Below, piece by piece: positions 33,075-40,630 of a stretch of 64,000 nt of DNA. Source of the stretch: Hymenobacter sp. ISL-91 (GTDB lineage: Bacteria > Bacteroidota > Bacteroidia > Cytophagales > Hymenobacteraceae); assembly GCF_018613725.1 (NCBI RefSeq), contig NZ_JAGGPS010000009.1, positions 1-64,000 of the forward strand, in the 5' to 3' direction. The notes below the pieces were generated by a model. The model was not told the DNA's origin. It made no database searches and saw only the letters and a list, made by a program, of their open reading frames with translations. The position numbers and the translations under genes were made by a program. The stretch's first letter is position 1. Every line of letters starts with the position of its first letter.

Positions 33075-33565
33075 ATAATAAAAAATATGGTATAGAGGGA
33101 TTTGATGCCCCAGAACTGGAAAAATTTAAATGGATTGATGCAAATGGAAAAGATACTGAACCTATACAATTATCTAATTTTAAAGGAAAGTTTATTGTTT
33201 TGTATTGTTTTCAAAGTTGGTGTCCTGGCTGTCATAAAATAGGCTTGCCTTCGTTACAACAAATGGTCACTGCATTAAAAAACAACCAAGCTATTAAATT
33301 CTTTGCTATTCAATCAGTGTTTGAAGGTAAAAATCAAAATACTTTTGAAAAGCTAAAAGAAACACAAAAGCAGTATAAGTTGGAAATTCCTTTTGGACAA
33401 GATGAAGGAGATGAAAGCACGCAAAATATTTCAACAGTAATGTATCATTATAGAACAGGAGGAACTCCTTGGTTTATTTTTATAAACCAAGAAGGAAAAG
33501 TAGTATTCAATGATTTTCATTTGAATACCGAAAAAGCAATTGAATTTTTACAAACAATTAAATAA
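33071..33565 (+). CDS. Thioredoxin-fold protein (TlpA/AhpC-like)
   Basis: A 164-residue redoxin-domain protein. FIVLYCFQSWCPGCHKIGLP carries the WCPGC redox pair, Cys51 and Cys54, on a thioredoxin fold; GGTPWFIFINQEGKVVFNDF contains the cis-proline loop. No signal peptide is visible, so it is probably cytoplasmic, unlike most TlpA proteins. It may supply electrons to the methionine sulfoxide reductase encoded next or act as a thiol peroxidase partner. Its stop lies seven bases before the msr start. Confidence 0.85.
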   Translation: MNNKKYGIEGFDAPELEKFKWIDANGKDTEPIQLSNFKGKFIVLYCFQSWCPGCHKIGLPSLQQMVTALKNNQAIKFFAIQSVFEGKNQNTFEKLKETQKQYKLEIPFGQDEGDESTQNISTVMYHYRTGGTPWFIFINQEGKVVFNDFHLNTEKAIEFLQTIK

Positions 33566-33572
33566 ATTTTAT

Positions 33573-34544
33573 ATGCAAAAATGGATAGATGTAATAAGAT
33601 TAGCCAATAATGGCAATCTTAACCCAGACCAAAGAATAGAAAAATCGGAAGAGGAATGGAAATCACTTCTTACCGAAGAACAATTTTACGTAACTCGTAA
33701 AAAAGGAACAGAAAGAGCTCATAGCTCCGAAATGTGCAATTTGTTTGAACCCGGCAAATATGCCTGTGTTTGTTGTAACACTGTACTTTTTGACAGCGAA
33801 GAAAAATTTCAAAGTGGAACTGGGTGGCCTAGTTTTACACAGCCGATAAAAGAGAATACAATCAATTATATCAAAGATGTTACGTTTGGTATGTATCGAA
33901 TAGAGACAACTTGTAGCACTTGTGATGCTCATTTAGGTCACGTGTTTCAAGATGGTCCTATGCCAAGTGGATTGAGATTTTGCATAAATGCTGTTGCTCT
34001 GAAAAAAGTAAAATCTGATGAGAAAAAAGTTACATTTGGTGGTGGTTGTTTTTGGTGCACAGAAGCTATGTTTCAGCAATTAAAAGGAGTTGTAAATGTA
34101 GAGAGTGGTTATAGTGGTGGTGAAATTATAAATCCTACATATAGAGAAGTCTGTTCTGGAACTACTGGTCACGCTGAAGTAATTGAAATTACTTATTTAC
34201 CTTCTGAAATTAGCTTTGAAGATTTAGTGAAAATCCATTTAACTACTCACAATCCTACGACTATAAATAAACAAGGTGCTGATAGAGGAACACAATATCG
34301 TAGCATTATTTTTTACAGAACAGACGATGAAAAAATGCAAGCATTAAAGGTCATTGAAGATGTTCAATCTGCCTACGATGATATGATAGTAACAGAAGTG
34401 AAAATGTTTGAACATTTCCATAAGGCAGAAGCCAATCACCAAGACTATTACAATCGCAATAGCGAAACTGGTTATTGTATGGCAGTAATAAATCCAAAAT
34501 TAGCAAAATTAAAATCGCTTTATCAGGATAAACTAAAGAAATAA
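33573..34544 (+). CDS. msrBA: Fused methionine sulfoxide reductase MsrB-MsrA
   Basis: A 323-residue fusion repairing both R- and S-methionine sulfoxide. The MsrB half (about 1-145) has zinc cysteines C65/C68 and C114/C117 and the catalytic cysteine C137 in GLRFCINAVAL. The MsrA half starts with VTFGGGCFWCTEAMFQQLKG (nucleophile C159), has GHAEVIEITYLP and EHFHKAEANHQDYY, and ends with TGYCMAVINPKLAK bearing a likely resolving cysteine. The B-then-A order is the reverse of the A-then-B order found in several pathogens. ATG 33573 is chosen; the longer frame overlaps the upstream gene. Confidence 0.93.
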   Translation: MQKWIDVIRLANNGNLNPDQRIEKSEEEWKSLLTEEQFYVTRKKGTERAHSSEMCNLFEPGKYACVCCNTVLFDSEEKFQSGTGWPSFTQPIKENTINYIKDVTFGMYRIETTCSTCDAHLGHVFQDGPMPSGLRFCINAVALKKVKSDEKKVTFGGGCFWCTEAMFQQLKGVVNVESGYSGGEIINPTYREVCSGTTGHAEVIEITYLPSEISFEDLVKIHLTTHNPTTINKQGADRGTQYRSIIFYRTDDEKMQALKVIEDVQSAYDDMIVTEVKMFEHFHKAEANHQDYYNRNSETGYCMAVINPKLAKLKSLYQDKLKK

Positions 34545-34590
34545 TGGACGAAGACATAAATTTTTAATGAAGCAATTTAAAAAATAAAGA

Positions 34591-35310
34591 ATGAAAAATA
34601 GTCTTGATAAAAATGCAAAATGGCTCTTGCTTTTTGGTATTTTATTAACATTTTTATTTCCATTACTACTTCCATTGCTCAATAAAACAGGCATTGGTAA
34701 TTTTGGCGTTGTTGGCGATGCGATTGGCGGTATAACAAATCCTATTTCTCAACTCATTGGCTCTATACTTCTATATTTAGCGTTAAAAGCTCAACTTTCA
34801 GCAAATGGCATAGTGCAAAATCAAATAGAAAAAGACAATATAAAGGAAGAACAACAACACAATACAGAACAAATACGGACTTTTTATTCTTTCTTTCAAG
34901 AAACAATAAAAAATTTCAGTTATGAGTTTTCTGATGCAAATGGAAAACAACTGTTGTATGGAAAAAGAGCCATAAAATGTTTCTTAAATGATTTGGAACA
35001 AATGAAAGTAGATATTCATAATACAGATGATGTACTTATGTATGATGGAGTAAGAGAATTATTAAGTATTTTGAAAAGTGCAGAAGAATTATTCAATCGC
35101 ATTGATACTATTTCTTCAAAATCACAACATATTTTATTTTATAGAACTCTTTTGCAACACGAATTATTATTCAATATTTTTCCTTATCAAGACCTTGATG
35201 ACGATATTAATATTAAAACTGGAAAATGCACTATTTGTGCAGATGCACATTCATATTATCCTCCTATTATATTTGATAAAATTAAACTTTTAGAATCTAA
35301 ATTTATATAA
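34591..35310 (+). CDS. Unknown membrane-anchored protein of the cassette
   Basis: A 239-residue protein with two N-terminal membrane helices (about 11-29 and 55-72) around a GVVGDAIGGITNP loop, then a coiled coil rich in Gln, Glu and Asn (about 78-95) and an alpha-helical cytoplasmic part with FYSFFQETIKNF and HILFYRTLLQHELLFNIF. The layout recalls the putative phage abortive-infection membrane family (putAbiC), where a GxxGDxxG loop links two helices before a soluble domain, but the likeness is by eye and weak. It sits between msrBA and the OsmC gene, two bases before the latter. Confidence 0.6.
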   Translation: MKNSLDKNAKWLLLFGILLTFLFPLLLPLLNKTGIGNFGVVGDAIGGITNPISQLIGSILLYLALKAQLSANGIVQNQIEKDNIKEEQQHNTEQIRTFYSFFQETIKNFSYEFSDANGKQLLYGKRAIKCFLNDLEQMKVDIHNTDDVLMYDGVRELLSILKSAEELFNRIDTISSKSQHILFYRTLLQHELLFNIFPYQDLDDDINIKTGKCTICADAHSYYPPIIFDKIKLLESKFI

Positions 35311-35312
35311 AA

Positions 35313-35714
35313 ATGGCAACAGTAATTAAAATTAAAAACATTGAAGAAGGCTTCCAAAGTATTATCACTAATGGTAAGCACACCATTATTGGTGACGAAC
35401 CTATCACAAGTAAAGGAACAGATTTAGGTTTAGCACCCTCAGAACTTGTTTTAAGCGGTTTGGCAATGTGCAAAGTCGGAACTGTCCGTTTTATTGCTCG
35501 CAAAAACAACTGGGAGATAGAGAATGTAACAGCCGAACTAGTGCAAGAAGTAGCAAGAGGGGAAGGAGGGCTAAAAACCACTATTCAAATTAAAATGATT
35601 ATTGAAGGTAATCTTTCCGAAGAGCAGAAAGAAGAATTGATAAAACAAGCCGACCGTTGTTATATCCACCGTTTGTTAAATAGCGAATGGGATATAATGC
35701 CTATAACGCTTTAA
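35313..35714 (+). CDS. OsmC/Ohr family protein
   Basis: A 133-residue OsmC-fold thiol protein. GLAPSELVLSGLAMCKVGTV holds the peroxidatic Cys53 and ADRCYIHRLL the partner Cys116, the pair that reduces organic hydroperoxides. The arginine that assists in Ohr is not obvious, so the OsmC/YhfA-type group fits better than true Ohr. It is the last gene of the cassette and ends 11 bases before the attC-like site. With MsrBA and the thioredoxin-fold protein it makes the cassette look like an oxidative-damage repair unit. Confidence 0.9.
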   Translation: MATVIKIKNIEEGFQSIITNGKHTIIGDEPITSKGTDLGLAPSELVLSGLAMCKVGTVRFIARKNNWEIENVTAELVQEVARGEGGLKTTIQIKMIIEGNLSEEQKEELIKQADRCYIHRLLNSEWDIMPITL

Positions 35715-35725
35715 ATCAAATGCAC

Positions 35726-35862
35726 TGCCACTAACAAGGTATTGCCAAAAGCGGGGCTGAAGGAATTCTAATCAACTTTTCTGTAATATTTGAACTGCGG
35801 TATTTCTATTGAAGTTCTGTGCAAAAAAATCCCCGCCTTCGGCAATACCCAAACCGTTAGCA
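35726..35862 (+). other. attC-like recombination site
   Basis: Outer left arm TGCCACTAAC (35726-35735) ends in the R''-type AAC; two bases on, GGTATTGCC (35738-35746) pairs perfectly with GGCAATACC (35841-35849). Further in, GCGGGG (35751-35756) pairs with CCCCGC (35831-35836). Six bases after the right inner arm comes GTTAGCA (35856-35862), the R'-type core. Joined to the cassette start, the right outer arm becomes GTTAGTGGCA, a perfect partner of the left one. Total length of about 137 bases lies within the range of long attC sites. Confidence 0.65.
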
Positions 35863-35875
35863 TACAAATTAAAGC

Positions 35876-35915
35876 AAAGCGGCCGCTGCTTCTGATGAAG
35901 CAGCGGCCGCTTTTT
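35876..35915. terminator. Strong bidirectional terminator
   Basis: AAAGCGGCCGCTGCTTC pairs perfectly over 17 bases with GAAGCAGCGGCCGCTTT around a TGAT loop, followed by T on one side and preceded by A on the other. It closes the DUF808 gene and any transcript leaving the cassette. Confidence 0.85.
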
Positions 35916-35941
35916 GTATCTGCCCAAAGCATTCTTGTGCC

Positions 35942-36865
35942 TTACTGCTTGCCTGGCATCACTTTCTTCACCAGCCGAACCACCTGGTCGACCAGGAAAC
36001 CTAGCGCAAGGCCGCCGATACCGCAGGCCAGCACTTTGGCCAGCCACGCCACTATTGGCACTGAGGCCAGCGCCAGTTCCAGCTCGTGGAGCAGGTGGGC
36101 GGTGTAGGGGATGCCGTGGGCAATAATTTCGGCTCCTACCCACAGCATAGCGGCGGTGCCCACGTAGCTGAGGATGCTCAGGAAGTTGGGCATGAACTGC
36201 ACGATGCCGCGGCCAAATTTCTGAACGCCAGGGCTGCCTTCTTTCTGCGCCAGATGCAGGCCGATATCATCGGCTTTCACAATCAGGCCCACAAAGCCGT
36301 ACACGGCCACGGTAATGAACACGGCCACGGCCAGCATCACGATAACCTGGTTCACCAGCGGCGAATCGACCACCTGGCTGTAGGCAATGGCCATAATTTC
36401 GGCCGACAGGATAATATCGGTGCGTACGGCCCCGGCTACGCGCTGCTGCTCCAGCTCCTCCGGCGTGATGGTCTGCACCTGCCCGGCTTCCGGGTCAACT
36501 TCGGGGTGCTTGCTGAACATCGAATGCACCTTTTCGTAGCCTTCGTAGCACAAATACGCGCCGCCCAGCATCAGAATAGGCGTGATGGCCCAGGGCGCAA
36601 AGTACCCCAGCACCAGGGCTGCCGGCGTGAGGATGAGCAGCTTGTTGAACAGTGATTTTTTGGCAATCTGGAAGATGATGGACAGCTCGCGCGAGGGGTT
36701 CAGGCCCACCACGTACTTGGGCGTCACGGCCGTATCATCAATCACGATGCCCGACACCTTGCCGGTCGTTTTGGCCACCTGCGCCGGCACATCGTCCAGG
36801 CTGGCGGCACTGACTTTCACCAAAGCCGCCACATCATCTAATAAAGCAAAAAGTCCGGAGGCCAT
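35942..36865 (-). CDS. DUF808 family membrane protein
   Basis: A 307-residue protein of the DUF808 (YedI-like) family, unknown in function. MASGLFALLDDVAALVKVSA is the conserved N-terminus; DDTAVTPKYVVGL and the repeated KxS..NKLL, LMLGGAYLCYEGYEKV and RTDIILSAEIMAIAYSQV segments belong to the family, with about six hydrophobic helices. ATG 36865 is preferred over a frame extending to 36922. GC content is back to the level of the chromosome, marking the outer side of the cassette. Confidence 0.9.
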   Translation of the reverse strand: MASGLFALLDDVAALVKVSAASLDDVPAQVAKTTGKVSGIVIDDTAVTPKYVVGLNPSRELSIIFQIAKKSLFNKLLILTPAALVLGYFAPWAITPILMLGGAYLCYEGYEKVHSMFSKHPEVDPEAGQVQTITPEELEQQRVAGAVRTDIILSAEIMAIAYSQVVDSPLVNQVIVMLAVAVFITVAVYGFVGLIVKADDIGLHLAQKEGSPGVQKFGRGIVQFMPNFLSILSYVGTAAMLWVGAEIIAHGIPYTAHLLHELELALASVPIVAWLAKVLACGIGGLALGFLVDQVVRLVKKVMPGKQ

Positions 36866-36912
36866 AAAGTGGGTTGAGTGATTGGGGTGTAAAGGTCGTT
36901 TGCAAAGCCAAA

Positions 36913-37035
36913 AGAACGTCATGCTTCATCTGGCGTCCGCGCAGTCGAAGTAGCTCTACCGGTTCGTTGCAGTTGCTCGACGAAGCAGAACGTCATGCTT
37001 CGACTGCGCGGACGCCAGATGAAGCATGACGTTCT
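36913..37035. repeat. Perfect 38-bp inverted repeat, family 3-like (copy b)
   Basis: Bases 36913-36950 are the exact complement of 36998-37035, arms of 38 bases with a 47-base loop. The arm starts AGAACGTCATGCTTCATCTG. GAACGTCATGCTTC occurs again in the loop side at 36988. ACGTCAT opens family 3 copy a as well. Confidence 0.9.
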
Positions 37036-37118
37036 GCTTGATTTTAAGTGCTTTCTAAACAGCTTCGTTGGGGTGATAGGAAGGCGGGTCTTTGCGCCTC
37101 CTCGTTGAATGATGCCCT

Positions 37119-39218
37119 TTACGCTTCCTGCGCCTGAATGGCCGTCAGCAGCACGGTGTTATAGATGTCATCGACGGTACAGCCGCGGCTGAGGTCGTTT
37201 ACGGGTTTGTTGAGGCCCTGCAGCATGGGGCCGATGGCCAGGGCCCCGGTTTCGCGCTGCACGGCTTTGTAGGTGTTGTTGCCGGTGTTCAGGTCGGGGA
37301 AGATGAGCACGCTGGCCTGACCGGCCACCGGCGAGCCGGGTAGCTTCTGCTGGCCCACGGCCAGGTCCACGGCCGCGTCGTACTGGATGGGGCCTTCCAC
37401 GAGCAAATCGGGGCGCAGCTGCCGCACCAGGGCCGTGGCCGCGCGCACCTTGTCCACGTCGGTGCCCTCGCCCGAAGTGCCCGACGAGTAGGAGAGCATG
37501 GCGATGCGCGGTTCGATGCCGAAGCGCCGGCTGCTTTCGGCCGACGAAATGGCAATTTCAGCCAGCTGCTCGGCGGTGGGGTTGGGGTTCACGGCGCAGT
37601 CGCCGAACACGGCCACGCGGTCGGGCAAACACATAAAAAACACCGACGACACCACCGATACGCCCGGCTTGGTTTTGATGAACTGCAGCGCCGGCCGGAT
37701 GGTGTGCTGGGTGGTGTGCGCCGCCCCCGACACCATGCCGTCGGCCAGGCCCTTGTACACCAGCATCGAGCCGAAATACGACACGTCGGTCATCAGGTCG
37801 CGGGCCATTTCCAGGTTCACGCCCTTGGCTTTCCGCAGCTCGTGCAGCGTCTGGGCAAATTCGGGGGCCAGCTCGGAGGTTTGGGGATTGAGGAGCTGCA
37901 CCCGCGCCGGGTCGAGGGGCCGGCCCAGGCGCCGGGCGGCCGCCAGAATCTGGTCGGGCTCGCCCAGAATGATGAGCTCTACCACATCCTGCTCCAGCAG
38001 CCGGGCCGCCGCCAGCAGCACCCGGTCGTCGGTGCCCTCGGGCAGCACAATGCGCTTGCGCTGGGCCCGCGCGCCCTGCAGCAGCTGGTACTGGAACATA
38101 TGGGGCGTGAGGCCGCGGGGCGCAAACGTGCTCAGCTCCTGCAGCAGCCGGGCAGTATCGAAGTGGCGCTCGAAGGTTTGGATGGCCAGCCGGATTTTGC
38201 TTTCCTGCCCCGGCCCGATGCGCGACTGAATGCGGCCCACCCGAGTAGTCGCCTCGAACGTACCCGGCTCGACCAGCAGAATGGGCACCACCTCGGGCAG
38301 GCCTTCAATCAGGCGCAGCACCGACTCCTCGGGTCGGTAGCCGCCCGAAAGCACCAGCCCGGCCACGCGGGGGTAGTTGGCCGAGCTGTTGGCCTGCAGG
38401 GCCGTGAGCAGAATGTCGGCCCGGTCGCCGGGCGTGATGATGAGCACGTTTTCCTGCAGGCGCCGCAGAAAGTTGGGCACCTGCATGGCCCCGTTGATGA
38501 AGTGGTCGACGGGATTGGCCAGCAGCTCGTGCCCGAACAGCAACTCGCCGCCCAGCTGCTCCTGAATCTCCCGCATCGTGGGGCTGCGCAACGCCTGGCT
38601 TTCCGGAATAACGGCCAGCAGCGTGTCGGGCGAAAGTTGGGCCGCCAGCCGGGCCTGCACCTCGGCCAGCTGGGCGGGCGGCACCCGGTTGAGCACCAAA
38701 GCCAGCACCCGCACATCCTCGTTCTCAGCGTCGCGCCTAATAGAAAGCGCTGCATCCACGAGCTGGTCGACTGATTTGCCCAGGCCCGATATCAGCAGCA
38801 TCACCGGAATGCTGAGCGTGTGGGCCACTTTCCAGTTCAAATCGAGCTCCAAGGCCAGGCCGGTGCCCACAAAATCGGTGCCCTCCACCACCACAAAATC
38901 GTGCGCCTCCTCAATCTGCTTGTAGCGGTGGATGATAGTGTCGAGCAGCTGGCCGGTGCGGCCGCTTTCGAGCAGGCGTAGGGCCTGCTGGCCGGTGTAG
39001 GCGTAGGTATCGGCGTAGGGCTGGGGCAGCTGGAAGTGCCGGAGCACCGTGTCGATGTGCGCGTCGGGCTGGTCGGGGCTGCCATCGGCCGGCGTGATGA
39101 TGGGTTTGAAGTAGCCCACCTTCTGGGCCTGGCCCAGCAGCAGGTTCACCAGCCCCAGCGTCAGCACCGATTTGCCGCTGTAGGGCTCGGCGGTGGCAAT
39201 GTAAACGGCTTTACTCAT
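37119..39218 (-). CDS. pta: Phosphate acetyltransferase, long form
   Basis: A 699-residue enzyme interconverting acetyl-CoA and acetyl phosphate. The N-terminal part (about 1-200) is a BioD/CobQ-like P-loop domain with ATAEPYSGKSVLTLGL; a DRTGG domain (about 215-330) follows; the C-terminal catalytic domain (about 370-695) has RIVLPEGTDDRVLLAAARLL and MLSYSSGTSGEGTDVDKV with substrate-binding residues. This three-part form is the one regulated in enteric bacteria. No acetate kinase gene is adjacent. TAGTTTTG lies 63 bases upstream. Confidence 0.95.
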   Translation of the reverse strand: MSKAVYIATAEPYSGKSVLTLGLVNLLLGQAQKVGYFKPIITPADGSPDQPDAHIDTVLRHFQLPQPYADTYAYTGQQALRLLESGRTGQLLDTIIHRYKQIEEAHDFVVVEGTDFVGTGLALELDLNWKVAHTLSIPVMLLISGLGKSVDQLVDAALSIRRDAENEDVRVLALVLNRVPPAQLAEVQARLAAQLSPDTLLAVIPESQALRSPTMREIQEQLGGELLFGHELLANPVDHFINGAMQVPNFLRRLQENVLIITPGDRADILLTALQANSSANYPRVAGLVLSGGYRPEESVLRLIEGLPEVVPILLVEPGTFEATTRVGRIQSRIGPGQESKIRLAIQTFERHFDTARLLQELSTFAPRGLTPHMFQYQLLQGARAQRKRIVLPEGTDDRVLLAAARLLEQDVVELIILGEPDQILAAARRLGRPLDPARVQLLNPQTSELAPEFAQTLHELRKAKGVNLEMARDLMTDVSYFGSMLVYKGLADGMVSGAAHTTQHTIRPALQFIKTKPGVSVVSSVFFMCLPDRVAVFGDCAVNPNPTAEQLAEIAISSAESSRRFGIEPRIAMLSYSSGTSGEGTDVDKVRAATALVRQLRPDLLVEGPIQYDAAVDLAVGQQKLPGSPVAGQASVLIFPDLNTGNNTYKAVQRETGALAIGPMLQGLNKPVNDLSRGCTVDDIYNTVLLTAIQAQEA

Positions 39219-39280
39219 GGGTCGGAGGGTTTTCGCGCGGAAATTCGTGGAGAAAGAGAACTAGGAAACCTCCGCTCCGG

Positions 39281-39288
39281 CAAAACTA
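39281..39288 (-). promoter_or_regulatory. -7 promoter element of pta
   Basis: Reads TAGTTTTG on the minus strand, fitting TAnnTTTG, 63 bases before the pta start. Confidence 0.45.
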
Positions 39289-39405
39289 CGCACTACTCGT
39301 CTGCCGGCCCGATTTGCCGGCTGCCGTTCGTTCTTTACCTTGCCGCCGGTTGGGCCCCGGCCGCCAGCGCGGCGGCTAGCTGGGCAGCCCACTTAAGGTA
39401 CTGGC

Positions 39406-39783
39406 ATGAATAGTTCGGTGTGGCTTATTGGGCTAGGAGGGTTTATCGGGTCGGTGAGCCGCTACTGGGTGCAGCAGTATTTCCTGCGGCTGCTGCCGGG
39501 GGCCTTCCCGCTGGGCACGTTCGTGGTAAACGTGCTGGGCTGCCTGCTGGTTGGGCTGCTACTGGGAGTTTTCGAGCGGCATGCGGCCATGCCCGCGCCC
39601 TGGCGGCTGTTCCTCACCACCGGCTTCTGCGGCGGCTTCACCACGTTTTCCACCTTCGCCTACGAGAGCGTAGCACTGGGCCGCACCGGCGAGCTGTTGC
39701 TGCTGGCCTTGTACGCCGCCGGGAGCCTGCTGCTGGGCATGCTGGCGGCCTTTGTGGGCTTGTGGGTGGCGCGGTTCATCTAG
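39406..39783 (+). CDS. crcB: Fluoride ion channel CrcB/Fluc
   Basis: A 125-residue four-helix membrane protein forming dual-topology dimers that let fluoride leave the cell. GGFIGSVSRYWVQ, FPLGTFVVNVLGCLLVGLLL with the pore asparagine, and FCGGFTTFSTFAYES with the phenylalanine box and central sodium site are all present. A fluoride riboswitch could not be recognised in the 187 bases upstream. It converges on the ECF sigma gene, whose stop lies 14 bases away. Confidence 0.95.
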   Translation: MNSSVWLIGLGGFIGSVSRYWVQQYFLRLLPGAFPLGTFVVNVLGCLLVGLLLGVFERHAAMPAPWRLFLTTGFCGGFTTFSTFAYESVALGRTGELLLLALYAAGSLLLGMLAAFVGLWVARFI

Positions 39784-39797
39784 CCTGCCAGACTTCT

Positions 39798-40364
39798 TTA
39801 CCAAACCGCCAGCAGCAGCACAAACGCCCTGAAAAGCACACGCAGGTGGCGCAGGGCAGTGGTGAGCTGGTTTTCGACTGAGCGGCGGGAGATATCCAGC
39901 TGCTGGGCAATTTCGTCGTTGGAGAACTGCTGCACCCGGCTGAGCAGGAAAATCTGCTGGCAGCGGCGCGGCAGCTGGCCCAGGGCGGCGGCCAGGCGCT
40001 TTTCCAGGTCGAGGTCGAGCAGGCGGGTTTCGCCCAGGTTGTAGTCGGCGCGGGCGGGGCTGAGCGTTTCGGGCGCGTCGGTGTAGTGCAGGGGGCGGGC
40101 GGCGGTGGCGCGCTGGTGCCGGGCCACATGGTAGCGAGCCGCCGCCGCTAGGTAGGCCGGGAAGTAGTCGATTTGCAGGCGGTGGCGCTCAGTCCAGAGC
40201 CGCAGGAAGATATCGTGCACTATTTCCTCGCAGGCCTCGCGGGATGCCAGTCGGGCGTAGGCGGCCGCAAACATCCGCTGCCAGTACCGCTGGTAAAGCG
40301 CCTCGAAGGCCCCGGCGTCGTCGTGCTGTATTGCTTCCCACAAAGCGGCATCCGTAGCAGACAT
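39798..40364 (-). CDS. ECF sigma factor (Bacteroidota SusCD type)
   Basis: A 188-residue RNA polymerase sigma-70 family protein. Region 2 is at about 20-85 (FEALYQRYWQRMFAAAYARL, EEIVHDIFLRLWTERHRL), region 4 at about 120-175 (LPRRCQQIFLLSRVQQFSND then IAQQLDISRRSVENQLTTAL). It is divergent from a fecR gene that precedes susC and susD, the standard arrangement by which substrate binding at the outer membrane activates the locus. ATG 40364 (MSATDAALWEAIQHDD) is chosen. Confidence 0.92.
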   Translation of the reverse strand: MSATDAALWEAIQHDDAGAFEALYQRYWQRMFAAAYARLASREACEEIVHDIFLRLWTERHRLQIDYFPAYLAAAARYHVARHQRATAARPLHYTDAPETLSPARADYNLGETRLLDLDLEKRLAAALGQLPRRCQQIFLLSRVQQFSNDEIAQQLDISRRSVENQLTTALRHLRVLFRAFVLLLAVW

Positions 40365-40630
40365 GGCCCCGCGTTTAAAGGTCCGACCCCAATCCTGGTT
40401 GACCAAATATAGAAAACTGCCGCTTAGAAGCCGCATTCCGCTACCTGAGTTGTTGCCGCCCGCCCCCGAATGGCATCCGCAACAAAACGCAGATAAGAGT
40501 ATAACAATGGAAATTTTATGAGCTTATCGTTAGGGTGTTGATAAGTATAATCGATAAAAAGACGAATTATTTTTAAAAAGTAAGTGTGTGCGGGCGGCCT
40601 TCCGTCTCTTAGCTGGTAGAAGCCCGCCCC

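Larger units (their letters stand above)
32836..35856 (+). mobile_element. Integron-like gene cassette, AT-rich, multi-gene
   Basis: The segment is bounded by G|TTAGTGGCA at 32835-32844 and, after an attC-like palindrome, G|TTAGCA at 35856-35862. The first bases of the segment are the exact complement of TGCCACTAAC (35726-35735) at its far end, as expected of a circularisable cassette. Base composition drops sharply to AT-rich throughout and returns to GC-rich at both edges. Five co-oriented genes lie close together inside. A transposase is absent. The pre-insertion junction would read AATGTTAGCA. Extent and mechanism are inferred from these ends. Confidence 0.65.

Noticed and set aside
32835..35862. 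Simple transposon with terminal inverted repeats
   Set aside because: The 10-base ends are inverted, but no transposase lies inside, no target duplication is seen, and the palindrome stands at one end only, as in a cassette.
39219..39405. Fluoride riboswitch before crcB
   Set aside because: The conserved crcB-motif segments could not be found in the 187-base leader.
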